Shown: piece after piece, positions 52,503-60,145 of the stretch
How positions within the stretch are numbered: the stretch's first letter is position 1
Layout of the letters: the number at the start of each line of letters is the position of its first letter
From: an uncultured Porphyromonadaceae bacterium
GTDB lineage: Bacteria; Bacteroidota; Bacteroidia; Bacteroidales; Muribaculaceae
Length of the DNA: 64,000 nt
Reading direction: 5' to 3'
NCBI GenBank assembly: GCA_947175425.1
Contig: CAMWMR010000015.1
Coordinates: forward strand, 1 to 64,000
Notes under the pieces: model-generated
Databases searched by the model: none
Seen by the model: the letters and a program-made list of their open reading frames with translations, nothing else
Told to the model about the DNA's origin: nothing
Translations under genes and position numbers: made by a program

Positions 52503-53777
52503 ATGGAACTTAAAAGAGTTGTAGTTACCGGACTCGGTGCTATCACCCCCCTTGGCAACGATGTTGCTACTACATGGAAAAACGCTCTCGACGGCGTTAG
52601 CGGTGCCGGTCCTATTACACACTTCGACGCAAGCCTTTTCAAAACCCGCTTTGCCTGCGAAGTAAAAGGCTACAAAGCCGAAGATCACTTCGACCGCAAA
52701 AAGGCTCGCCAGCTCGACCTCTATGCACAGTATGCCATGGTTGCAGCGCGTCAGGCCGTAGAAGATGCAGGTCTTGAAACCGCCCCTGAAGGCACTGTAA
52801 ACAAAGACCGTGTCGGCGTAATTGTAGCCGCCGGTATCGGTGGCCTCCACACATTCGAGGAGGAAGCAGGATACTACGCCATGAACGCGGAAAAAGGCCC
52901 CAAATACAACCCCTTCTTCATCCCCAAAATGATTGCCGACATTGCTTCGGGTCACATATCGATGGAGTACGGTTATCACGGCCCCAACTACGGTGTAGTT
53001 TCCGCCTGTGCATCGTCGAACAACGCTATTATCGATGCCTTCAACCTCATTCGTCTTGGCAAAGCCGATGCCATTCTCACCGGCGGTGCCGAAGCAGCCA
53101 TCTATCCTGCCGGCGTTGGAGGTTTCAATGCAATGCACGCCTTGTCGACCCGCAACGACAGCCCGGAGACAGCTTCTCGCCCCTTCAGCAAGAGCCGCGA
53201 CGGTTTTGTTATTGGCGAAGGTTCGGCAGTGCTTGTGCTTGAAGAACTTGAGCATGCCCTTGCCCGCGGCGCAAAAATCTACGCCGAAGTAGCCGGCGGC
53301 GGATTGTCGGCCGATGCCTACCACATCACAGCCACTCATCCCGACGGCCTCGGTGCCAAGCTTGCCATGAGCAGCGCGCTTGAAGATGCAGGCATGCAGC
53401 CCTCCGACATCGACTATATCAACGTTCACGGCACCTCCACTCCCGTTGGCGACATTTCCGAAGTCAAGGCCATTGTAGACCTCTTCGGCGAAGCCGCCCA
53501 CAAGCTCAATATCTCGTCCACCAAGTCCATGACCGGTCACCTCCTCGGCGCTACCGGCGCAATGGAAGCCATGTTCAGCATCAAGGCTGTGGAAGAGGAT
53601 ATTGTACCTCCCACCATTAACCACGACCCCGAAGATATTGACGAGGAAATTGACTACACCCTCAACTTTACCTTCGACCGTGCCGAAAAACGCACAGTGC
53701 GCGCGGCACTCTCCAACTCCTTTGGTTTCGGCGGCCACAACGCCACCGTAATCTTCAAGAAGTACGAGGGCAAATAA
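52503..53777 (+). CDS. fabF: 3-oxoacyl-ACP synthase II
   Basis: 424-aa condensing enzyme that elongates acyl-ACP with malonyl-ACP. The Cys-His-His triad is C169 (VVSACASSNNAI), H309 (NVHGTSTPVGD) and H346 (MTGHLLGATGAMEA), with K341 conserved. The start MELKRVVVTGLGAITPLGND is standard. It follows acpP after 124 nt and ends before a strong terminator. Confidence 0.97.
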   Translation: MELKRVVVTGLGAITPLGNDVATTWKNALDGVSGAGPITHFDASLFKTRFACEVKGYKAEDHFDRKKARQLDLYAQYAMVAARQAVEDAGLETAPEGTVNKDRVGVIVAAGIGGLHTFEEEAGYYAMNAEKGPKYNPFFIPKMIADIASGHISMEYGYHGPNYGVVSACASSNNAIIDAFNLIRLGKADAILTGGAEAAIYPAGVGGFNAMHALSTRNDSPETASRPFSKSRDGFVIGEGSAVLVLEELEHALARGAKIYAEVAGGGLSADAYHITATHPDGLGAKLAMSSALEDAGMQPSDIDYINVHGTSTPVGDISEVKAIVDLFGEAAHKLNISSTKSMTGHLLGATGAMEAMFSIKAVEEDIVPPTINHDPEDIDEEIDYTLNFTFDRAEKRTVRAALSNSFGFGGHNATVIFKKYEGK

Positions 53778-53806
53778 TTGCCGTTCAGCGTTATCTATAA
53801 ACCTAC

Positions 53807-53854
53807 AGCCGGCTGTCGCATAACCCCGAAGCGGGCGCGGCAGCCGGCTTTTTA
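53807..53854 (+). terminator. Intrinsic terminator after fabF
   Basis: AGCCGGCTG (53807-53815) pairs with CAGCCGGCT (53841-53849), followed by TTTTT. mtnN begins 12 nt later. Confidence 0.88.
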
Positions 53855-53866
53855 TAAGCTCATCAA

Positions 53867-54544
53867 ATGAAAATCGGTATTATAGTTGCTATGGACAAGG
53901 AAATGGCTCTGCTGCTTCCCTTGCTCCGCGACAGCTCCGAAATTTCCATAAACGACACCGTATTCCACACCGGCACCATTGAACGCCATGATGTTGTGCT
54001 GTGCAAATGCGGCATAGGCAAAGTGAACGCCGCCGTTGGCACGCTCACTCTTATTGAGAACTTTCATCCCTCGCTTATTATAAACACCGGGGTTGCGGGC
54101 GGCACCGGCGCCGGCGATGTTCCCGCACAGGTAATGGACCTTGTAATGGCCTCACGCATAGGCTATCACGATGTGTGGTGCGGCCCCGGAACCGAGGCAG
54201 GCCAGGCGGCAGGATATCCGGCATTCTTTGAAAATCCGCTCCCCCGCGAAATTCGCGATGCCATAGGCGCCAAGGAGGGTCTGATAGCCTCGGGCGATAT
54301 TTTTGTGGACCGCAAAGAGGATTTGGAGCGCATTCTTGCGCTGTACCCCGACGCACTGGCCGTTGATATGGAATCGGCGGCGATAGCCCAGGTGTGCCAC
54401 CTCAAGCATATAATGTTTGTGTGCCTGCGCGTGGTGAGCGATACTCCCGGCGAAAACGGCAATGCCATGGCTTACTGCGATTTCTGGAACAATGCGCCCA
54501 AGCGCGCTTTTGAATCGGTAGAGCGTCTGCTCCGGATATTGTAG
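53867..54544 (+). CDS. mtnN: 5'-methylthioadenosine/S-adenosylhomocysteine nucleosidase
   Basis: 225-aa nucleosidase that removes adenine from MTA and SAH in methionine salvage and SAM by-product disposal. Landmarks are MKIGIIVAMDKEM (first catalytic Glu), CGIGKVNAAVGT, NTGVAGG, ASGDIFVD, VDMESAAIAQVC (substrate Glu) and RVVSDTPGEN (catalytic Asp). It begins 12 nt after the fabF terminator, with no separate promoter recognised. The AlbA-like gene follows after 12 nt. Confidence 0.92.
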   Translation: MKIGIIVAMDKEMALLLPLLRDSSEISINDTVFHTGTIERHDVVLCKCGIGKVNAAVGTLTLIENFHPSLIINTGVAGGTGAGDVPAQVMDLVMASRIGYHDVWCGPGTEAGQAAGYPAFFENPLPREIRDAIGAKEGLIASGDIFVDRKEDLERILALYPDALAVDMESAAIAQVCHLKHIMFVCLRVVSDTPGENGNAMAYCDFWNNAPKRAFESVERLLRIL

Positions 54545-54556
54545 GAGAAGGCGACT

Positions 54557-55207
54557 GTGAAGGACCTTAAAGCCATTCGCGGCAAGGATTTACTGCAGCG
54601 CCTCATAGCCGAGGGCGAGCACGAGCGTCAGGATTTTAAATTCGCCATTGGCGATGCCCGCAAAATAGCCCGTTCGCTGTCGGCCTTTGCCAACAATTCG
54701 GGCGGGAAACTGCTCATAGGCGTTAAGGACAACGGCGTTATTGCCGGCGTCCGAAACGAAGAGGACATTTACGTTGTAGAACTGGCCGCCGAGCGCTATT
54801 GCGCTCCTCCCCAGGCGATAAGCTTCTCGGCCTATCGTACCGAGGGGAGCGTGCGAGTGATAATTGCCGAAATCGCTCCGGCTCCCGAGCGCCCTGTATT
54901 TGTATGCGAGGCCGACGGCACACAACACGCATATTATCGCGTGGCCGACGAAAACATATCGGCACATCCGCTCATGGTCCGGGCCTGGCAAATGCGCCGG
55001 GCTCCCATTGCCGCCACAATAGGCGCAAGACATGCCAAAGTGCTGGATTTCATCCGCACCAATCCCATGAGCGATGAACGCGCCGTTGCTCTTGCGCTGC
55101 ACATTCCCGTTGCTGCCGCCGAGGAATGTATTGCCGAACTTGCCGCCCTGGATATGCTTGCTTTCAAATACGACGGTTCGCATTTCCGACTTATTATAAA
55201 ACAATAA
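54557..55207 (+). CDS. AlbA_2-type putative nucleic-acid-binding protein
   Basis: 216 aa. The N-terminal ~130 residues match the AlbA_2 (Schlafen-type) domain: EHERQDFKFAI, ARSLSAFANNSGGKLLIGVKDNG and YYRVADENISAHP. A C-terminal winged-helix-like part (HAKVLDFIRTNPMSDERAVALAL...AAEECIAELAALDML) suggests transcriptional regulation. The start is GTG 54557; no ATG fits. It is cotranscribed with mtnN; the target is unknown. Confidence 0.82.
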   Translation: MKDLKAIRGKDLLQRLIAEGEHERQDFKFAIGDARKIARSLSAFANNSGGKLLIGVKDNGVIAGVRNEEDIYVVELAAERYCAPPQAISFSAYRTEGSVRVIIAEIAPAPERPVFVCEADGTQHAYYRVADENISAHPLMVRAWQMRRAPIAATIGARHAKVLDFIRTNPMSDERAVALALHIPVAAAEECIAELAALDMLAFKYDGSHFRLIIKQ

Positions 55208-55233
55208 ACCAATAATATATCTACTGCTTGAAT

Positions 55234-56598
55234 ATGAAAAAGTTTCTATTTCCGCTGATTGCCGCTGCAGCCGTCATGCCGGCTATGGCCGAAACCGTAA
55301 CCGTTTTTGAAGACGCTGTTTTCTACGACGGTTATCTGCTTGATAATCATCCCGAAAAGGATTTGAACGACGGCATTCTGCGCCATTACACCTATCTCTA
55401 CGCCACCAAGCTGAGCGAGGAGCAGCTTTCCAAGATAGGCACAACTCTGGACATGAAAGTTGCCGTTACCGCCTGCTGCGACAACTACGACCGCATAGGC
55501 AACATCAACCTGGCTTTCGTTCCCAAGGGTCAGGAAAGCTATAATCCCGATGAGGTAAGCCGCATTGAAACAGGTCGTTTCATCACTCCGTTCATGAACA
55601 TGAACCGAAACCCCAAAACGGTGCCCTACTCCTACAATGTGGATTTCCTGAGCGAGATTCTGCGCGACGCATCGCTGCGCGAAAACTACGACATATGGAT
55701 GGAATTCGAACTTTTCGGCATTCCCTATGCCGCCAATCAGCAGATTGCCGGCTGCGCCGGCCGCAACGATGTGTTCATGGGCACTTTGCAGTTCGAGACT
55801 TCCGAACCGGCACCTTTGTCGACCAATAACGTGCTCATTCCCATTGTAATAAAGAAGCCGGAATATAAAGGCAACAACCTCAATAACTACAATGAGAATG
55901 CCACCGACGAGGTGGGCAAAACCGAAAAGACCTATACTTTTGAGCTTTCCGAGGATCTTGCCGACGGCCAGATAGTGCTCATTACATCCAACCATGGCGC
56001 CAATGCCGGCGGCGAGGAATACAACCGCCGCATGCACTACGTTTACATTGACGGCGAGCTCGTTCATTCCTACCGTCCGGGACGTACATCGTGCGAACCG
56101 TTCCGTGTTTACAACACCCAGGTAAACGGCATTTACGGATATTTTCCAATGAGCAACGCAGCATGGCAATCGTTCAGCAACTGGTGTCCGGGCGATGTTA
56201 TCGATAACCGTCTTATCGGCACCGGCCCCATCAGTGCGGGCACACATACGGTCAAGATTTCCGTTCCCGATGCTGTGTTTGCCGACGGCCAGGGCGATAT
56301 TCCCGTTTCCATGTTCTTCCAGGGCGCCCGCAAGGGTTCGGTGCCCAGCGCAGGCATCGATGCGGTGTACGCCGAAGAATGGCCTGTTCTCAAGCTCGAT
56401 GTAATTGACAACATGCTCACAGTGAAGAGTGATGCAGAAATAATGAGCATCGAAATCCATAATCTCAACGGTGTCCGTCTGCACGAACAGTTCGGCAACG
56501 GAGCTGTCAACACTGCTGCTTTCGAGAAGGGGCTCGTGCTTGTTACAGTAAACTTCCCCGACGGACGTTCTCTCACTCAAAAAGTGACCTTGCGGTAA
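55234..56598 (+). CDS. PNGase F-like peptide:N-glycosidase with sorting tail
   Basis: 454 aa. After the signal peptide (cut near MAE, residue 20) the N-terminal domain shows CCDNYDRIGN and ETGRFITPF, matching the CDEWDRYA and EIGRFITPY segments of Elizabethkingia PNGase F; D86 then aligns with catalytic D60. IWMEFELFG (157-159) aligns with E118, and the GGEEYNRR region (E261/E262) with E206. NWCPGDV (316-322) matches the GWCPG motif. The last ~65 residues resemble a type IX sorting domain. It probably releases N-glycans from host glycoproteins. Preceded by the AlbA-like gene; a strong terminator follows. Confidence 0.78.
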   Translation: MKKFLFPLIAAAAVMPAMAETVTVFEDAVFYDGYLLDNHPEKDLNDGILRHYTYLYATKLSEEQLSKIGTTLDMKVAVTACCDNYDRIGNINLAFVPKGQESYNPDEVSRIETGRFITPFMNMNRNPKTVPYSYNVDFLSEILRDASLRENYDIWMEFELFGIPYAANQQIAGCAGRNDVFMGTLQFETSEPAPLSTNNVLIPIVIKKPEYKGNNLNNYNENATDEVGKTEKTYTFELSEDLADGQIVLITSNHGANAGGEEYNRRMHYVYIDGELVHSYRPGRTSCEPFRVYNTQVNGIYGYFPMSNAAWQSFSNWCPGDVIDNRLIGTGPISAGTHTVKISVPDAVFADGQGDIPVSMFFQGARKGSVPSAGIDAVYAEEWPVLKLDVIDNMLTVKSDAEIMSIEIHNLNGVRLHEQFGNGAVNTAAFEKGLVLVTVNFPDGRSLTQKVTLR

Positions 56599-56616
56599 AT
56601 CCGTAAAGCCATACTC

Positions 56617-56651
56617 TACCCCGTAAACCCTTGAGTTTACGGGGTATTTTT
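56617..56651 (+). terminator. Intrinsic terminator after the PNGase F-like gene
   Basis: TACCCCGTAAAC (56617-56628) pairs perfectly with GTTTACGGGGTA (56635-56646), 12 bp, followed by TTTTTG. Confidence 0.92.
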
Positions 56652-56680
56652 GTTCATTTTTCCCTAAAATGCAGGCTACG

Positions 56681-56714
56681 GCAACAAGTTTACGGAATTC
56701 CGTAAACTTGTTGC
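56681..56714. repeat. 34-bp perfect palindrome
   Basis: GCAACAAGTTTACGGAA (56681-56697) is followed directly by its exact reverse complement, giving a 34-bp palindrome with no spacer, centred on an EcoRI-like GAATTC. Its arm shares GTTTACGG with the nearby terminator stem. Operator, cruciform or a second terminator are possible. Confidence 0.85.
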
Positions 56715-56824
56715 TGCGGCCTATTTTATTGGCTGTCAAAACATAAGAGGGGAATATCGGCAGTTTGTTCTTTACTGATTTCCCGATTACGGAAATCCGG
56801 TGTCGGGAGGCTTTCGGCATGTAT

Positions 56825-56832
56825 TAACTTTG
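56825..56832 (+). promoter_or_regulatory. -7 box of the small membrane protein gene
   Basis: TAACTTTG followed by C, 13 nt before the ATG at 56846; the mRNA would be nearly leaderless. No -33 TTTG at the expected distance. Confidence 0.5.
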
Positions 56833-56845
56833 CCGAAAAATCAAA

Positions 56846-57070
56846 ATGCTTATGAAACCTGAAACAGACAGAGAAAAAATAGAAACGCACCGTATCACAG
56901 TGCAGATACGGTGCGGGGTAATAATATTTATCCTTGGGATATTGCTTGTATTGGCGGGCTTTGCAGCTCCTCCTTTGGGAGTAATCGATTCCTCGGTACT
57001 AATAGCACTTGGCGAAATTCTAACATTCAGCGGCGCACTGCTTGGCGTCGCCATTCCAAAACGCGATTAA
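56846..57070 (+). CDS. Small two-helix membrane protein, unknown
   Basis: 74 aa (72 if it starts at the second ATG, 56852). Charged N-terminus, then two hydrophobic helices (VIIFILGILLVLAGFAAPP and VLIALGEILTFSGALLGVA) and a short basic end. It has its own -7 box. It ends 17 bp before the convergent DUF4831 gene. No family recognised. Confidence 0.6.
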   Translation: MLMKPETDREKIETHRITVQIRCGVIIFILGILLVLAGFAAPPLGVIDSSVLIALGEILTFSGALLGVAIPKRD

Positions 57071-57087
57071 TTATGAAAACACACAAA

Positions 57088-58176
57088 TCACATAGGAGCA
57101 AGCTCCACCACAGCACCCGTAGCAGGGTCGAACACCGCTTTGTACGGTTCCTTTTTGTCGGTAAACAAGGCCGGCGAAAGGCCGAATACCACACCAAGCT
57201 GGGCCAGCGTCACCTCGGTAGAGGCAACGGTGCGTCCGTTGTATACAAGTTCCACAAGCGCCGTGCCGGGCACTCTATAGGCCACCCCTCCCTTGGGAAA
57301 GCTCTTAGGCTCGCCTTTCTCGTTGACGGGCAGTTCGCCGGCCTCGAGAATACGCATGTTCAGCGTGACGGGAGCGCCGGCAAGGTTGTCGGCATCAATA
57401 AGACCGTCGACAGCCGAGAGGCGCGCAATAACTTTTCCGCTGATATCGGCGCTGTCGGGAACAATTGTATATTTTTCCACAACTGTGGAGTTTTTTCTCA
57501 CGCCTGCAAACATTGCCGTGAGTGCGGCTTCCTGGGCGGAAAGATTGTCGAGAACAAGCTTCATGGCGTTTCCGTCGGCAGGCGGGTTGTCGGCCTGTCC
57601 GGAGAGGATGTCGGAGCGGGTCTCGCGCAGTTCGAAAATTCGCTGAGCGGCCAGTTCGGCCTTTTTGGAAACAGATGCGCTGCGTGCCATGTCCTGAGTT
57701 ACGGCCTGGCGGGCGGCCTCGGTCTCGAGCGGCGATGGTTCGGCCTCGCGAGGAGCCGGAATTGCGGGAGCGGCAATTTCAAAAGCTTGCTCGCTGTTCA
57801 CGGCCAGTGGTATGTTCTCGGGGGTAAGCGTCATAAAAGCGGACGTACCGTTTTTGAATTGCGCCAGATAGCGCGTTTCGGTATCGGGAACGCCGCGGGG
57901 AACGACAAGGACATCGGTAATGCGAGCGCTTCGTCTGTCGTTTGTAATGGCGTTGTCCACCGAGAGATGCCTGCGCGCATAGTTAGCAAACTCTCCAGGG
58001 TGTTCCTCGGTGAGTTCGGCGGCAATGTAAATGTCCAGAGCCGTAAGAGGAAGGGTGTACATAAGCCCGTACTCGTTTGCCTTTCCGGCAGTGAGTTTCT
58101 GGGATGTCTGAGCCGGAGCGGCGCATGTAATCGCTGCAAGAGCGGCAAAGGCTGCGGGGCGAAGTATTTTTTTCAT
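57088..58176 (-). CDS. DUF4831 family exported protein
   Basis: 362 aa with a signal peptide (MKKILRPAAFAALAAITCAAPAQ). Near the mature N-terminus, EYGLMYTLPLTALDIYIAAELTEEHPGEFANYARRHL is the DUF4831 hallmark of Bacteroidales. The middle is an Ala/Pro/Glu-rich helical segment; the C-terminal half (KVIARLSAVDGLIDADNLAG, GVAYRVPGTALVELVYNG) is beta-rich. Function is unknown. It is the last gene of the dnaE-trxA-nnr operon. Confidence 0.82.
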   Translation of the reverse strand: MKKILRPAAFAALAAITCAAPAQTSQKLTAGKANEYGLMYTLPLTALDIYIAAELTEEHPGEFANYARRHLSVDNAITNDRRSARITDVLVVPRGVPDTETRYLAQFKNGTSAFMTLTPENIPLAVNSEQAFEIAAPAIPAPREAEPSPLETEAARQAVTQDMARSASVSKKAELAAQRIFELRETRSDILSGQADNPPADGNAMKLVLDNLSAQEAALTAMFAGVRKNSTVVEKYTIVPDSADISGKVIARLSAVDGLIDADNLAGAPVTLNMRILEAGELPVNEKGEPKSFPKGGVAYRVPGTALVELVYNGRTVASTEVTLAQLGVVFGLSPALFTDKKEPYKAVFDPATGAVVELAPM

Positions 58177-58212
58177 TGTCGGTTATGCTTGAAAGTGGCG
58201 CTTTTGCGCAGG

Positions 58213-59802
58213 TTATTCTTTCTCGATGGAGTCGATTGCAGTGCCAATTGCATCGGCAATATCCTCGGCAGTTGTTCCGGCCACTCCGTTGACGCGGGCG
58301 GCGATTCGTCCGGCAATTCCGTGGATGTAGGCAGCGGAAACGGCGGCGAGTTCGGGCGCCATGTTCTGCGCGAGGAGTCCGGCGGTGAGACCGGTGAGCA
58401 CGTCGCCGCTACCGGCAGTTGCCAGTGCCTCGGTACCGCTGGAGTTTACCAGAATGGAGCGGTCGGGCCACACAGTGAGGGTGTTATGGCCTTTGAGCAT
58501 AATTATAACCTTATACCGCTCGGCCATTTTGAGCGCCATAAGCGTACGCATTCCGTGCGAGCACTGGGCACCGAAAAGGCGGTCGAATTCGCCGGCGTGG
58601 GGCGTGAGAATGGAGCGCGGAGGAATAAAATCGAGCAGCTCGGGATTTGCGGCGATTATGTTGAGGGCATCGGCATCGAGCACGACGGGCTTTTGCGAAG
58701 CGAAACAGCTTTTGAGGAAAATTCCGAGCCCTTCGGCGGTTGCATCACTGCGTCCGATGCCGGGACCGATTGCAATTCCGTCGGCGTCATCAGGATCGGA
58801 GAATTCCCTGATGTCGATATCGGCGCCGTCGGTGACAAACATTGCCGAAGGAACGGACGTCTGCATAACAAAGAACCCGCATCGCGGCCCGTGGCAGGTA
58901 ACTTTTCCGCAGCCGGAACGTGTTGCGGCACGAGTTGCAAGCACAGCGGCACCGAGCATGCCGTAGGAGCCGGCAAATATAAGCGCTTTGCCGAGGTCGG
59001 CCTTGGAATCGGTGCTGAGGCGGCGCGGAAGAACCTGACGCACGGCCTTGGCATCGACAAGGCGCATAGAGCAGCGCACCTCTTCCATAGTCTTTCGGTC
59101 GAAAGGCACGCCAAGCGTTTTCCAGCGTCCTATGAGTTCGGCGTTTTCGGGCATGAAGAAAGCGAGCGTAGGGCCAACGAGCGTGAGAGTGAGCTCGGCA
59201 TGCACAATGTTGCGGTTCACCATTGCCACGCTGAGGTCGGTTGTCATTCCCGAGGGGAGGTCGATAGCCACCACACGGGCGTTCATCTCATTGATATGGC
59301 GCGCTACAGCCTGATATCCTCCACGAAGGGGTTTTCCGTACTCGCTGCCGAAAATACCGTCGACCACAATGGTGCGGCGGTTAATCTGCGGCATTACAAA
59401 GCTGTTGGGGCCAACATTTATCACCTCGTCCAGATATTCCTCGCCCACTGCGGCAATAAACCTGTCGCGAGCGGCGCGAGCGTCGTCGGTGAGCATGTTT
59501 CCCCCAATATTGAAAAGAATCACCCTTGCGGGAATTCCGCGGGCATGGAGTTCCGAAGCACTTTCGAGCGCGTATGCCCCGCAAAGGCCGTCGCCGGCAA
59601 AAACAAGAACCTTTGGTTTGGAGGAGCCGCAGAGAGCCGCCACTTCGCGCGCGACCTGCTCGCCGACGTTTGCAACAAAAGCGGCGCGGCGCTCCAGCAG
59701 TGCTGCGCGTCGTGTATCGTCCTCCTGCGCAATAAGCTCGGGGCGCCCGATAGTGGCGTCGGTAATACGCTCAATCTCGGCGGGTGTATAAATGTTAAGC
59801 AT
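58213..59802 (-). CDS. nnr: Bifunctional NAD(P)H-hydrate epimerase/dehydratase
   Basis: 529 aa. Repairs hydrated NAD(P)H: the N-terminal epimerase (YjeF_N-like, ~1-220; KVLVFAGDGLCGAYALESA, VAIDLPSGM) and the C-terminal ADP-dependent dehydratase (~240-529; GSYGMLGAAVLATRAATRSG, AIGPGIGRSD, TPHAGEFDRLFG, NSSGTEALATAGSGDVLTG). Both domains look complete. It lies between trxA (14 nt upstream) and DUF4831. Confidence 0.95.
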   Translation of the reverse strand: MLNIYTPAEIERITDATIGRPELIAQEDDTRRAALLERRAAFVANVGEQVAREVAALCGSSKPKVLVFAGDGLCGAYALESASELHARGIPARVILFNIGGNMLTDDARAARDRFIAAVGEEYLDEVINVGPNSFVMPQINRRTIVVDGIFGSEYGKPLRGGYQAVARHINEMNARVVAIDLPSGMTTDLSVAMVNRNIVHAELTLTLVGPTLAFFMPENAELIGRWKTLGVPFDRKTMEEVRCSMRLVDAKAVRQVLPRRLSTDSKADLGKALIFAGSYGMLGAAVLATRAATRSGCGKVTCHGPRCGFFVMQTSVPSAMFVTDGADIDIREFSDPDDADGIAIGPGIGRSDATAEGLGIFLKSCFASQKPVVLDADALNIIAANPELLDFIPPRSILTPHAGEFDRLFGAQCSHGMRTLMALKMAERYKVIIMLKGHNTLTVWPDRSILVNSSGTEALATAGSGDVLTGLTAGLLAQNMAPELAAVSAAYIHGIAGRIAARVNGVAGTTAEDIADAIGTAIDSIEKE

Positions 59803-59816
59803 CCAGGAGCAGGATT

Positions 59817-60134
59817 TTAGAGCGCGAGAAGTTCTTCTATTTTAGCGCGAAGAGTATCGGCTTTCTGTCCGCCTACAAGACGGATATCGGTGCGTTTGCC
59901 GTCCTTGAAGAAAAGAATTGTGGGGAGGCTGCGCACGCCGCATTCCACGCAGAAATCGTTTTCTTCGTCCACGTTATATTTTCCAACTGTAACACGGCCT
60001 TCGTATTCCTTGGCAAGTTCCTCTACAATGGGAGCCATGGCCATGCAGGGGCCGCACCATGTTGCCCAGAAGTCGATTACTACGGGAGCGCCTGAGGCGA
60101 TGATTTCCTTTACGTTGCTGTCGGTAAATGTCAT
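59817..60134 (-). CDS. trxA: Thioredoxin
   Basis: 105-aa cytosolic thioredoxin with WCGPC (C27, C30) in VIDFWATWCGPCMAM and the cis-Pro in VRSLPTILFF. A third Cys pair, FCVECGV, sits just before the cis-Pro loop, which is uncommon for classical Trx but seen in Bacteroidales members. It starts 11 nt after dnaE. Confidence 0.95.
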   Translation of the reverse strand: MTFTDSNVKEIIASGAPVVIDFWATWCGPCMAMAPIVEELAKEYEGRVTVGKYNVDEENDFCVECGVRSLPTILFFKDGKRTDIRLVGGQKADTLRAKIEELLAL

Positions 60135-60145
60135 GATGTTTTTGT

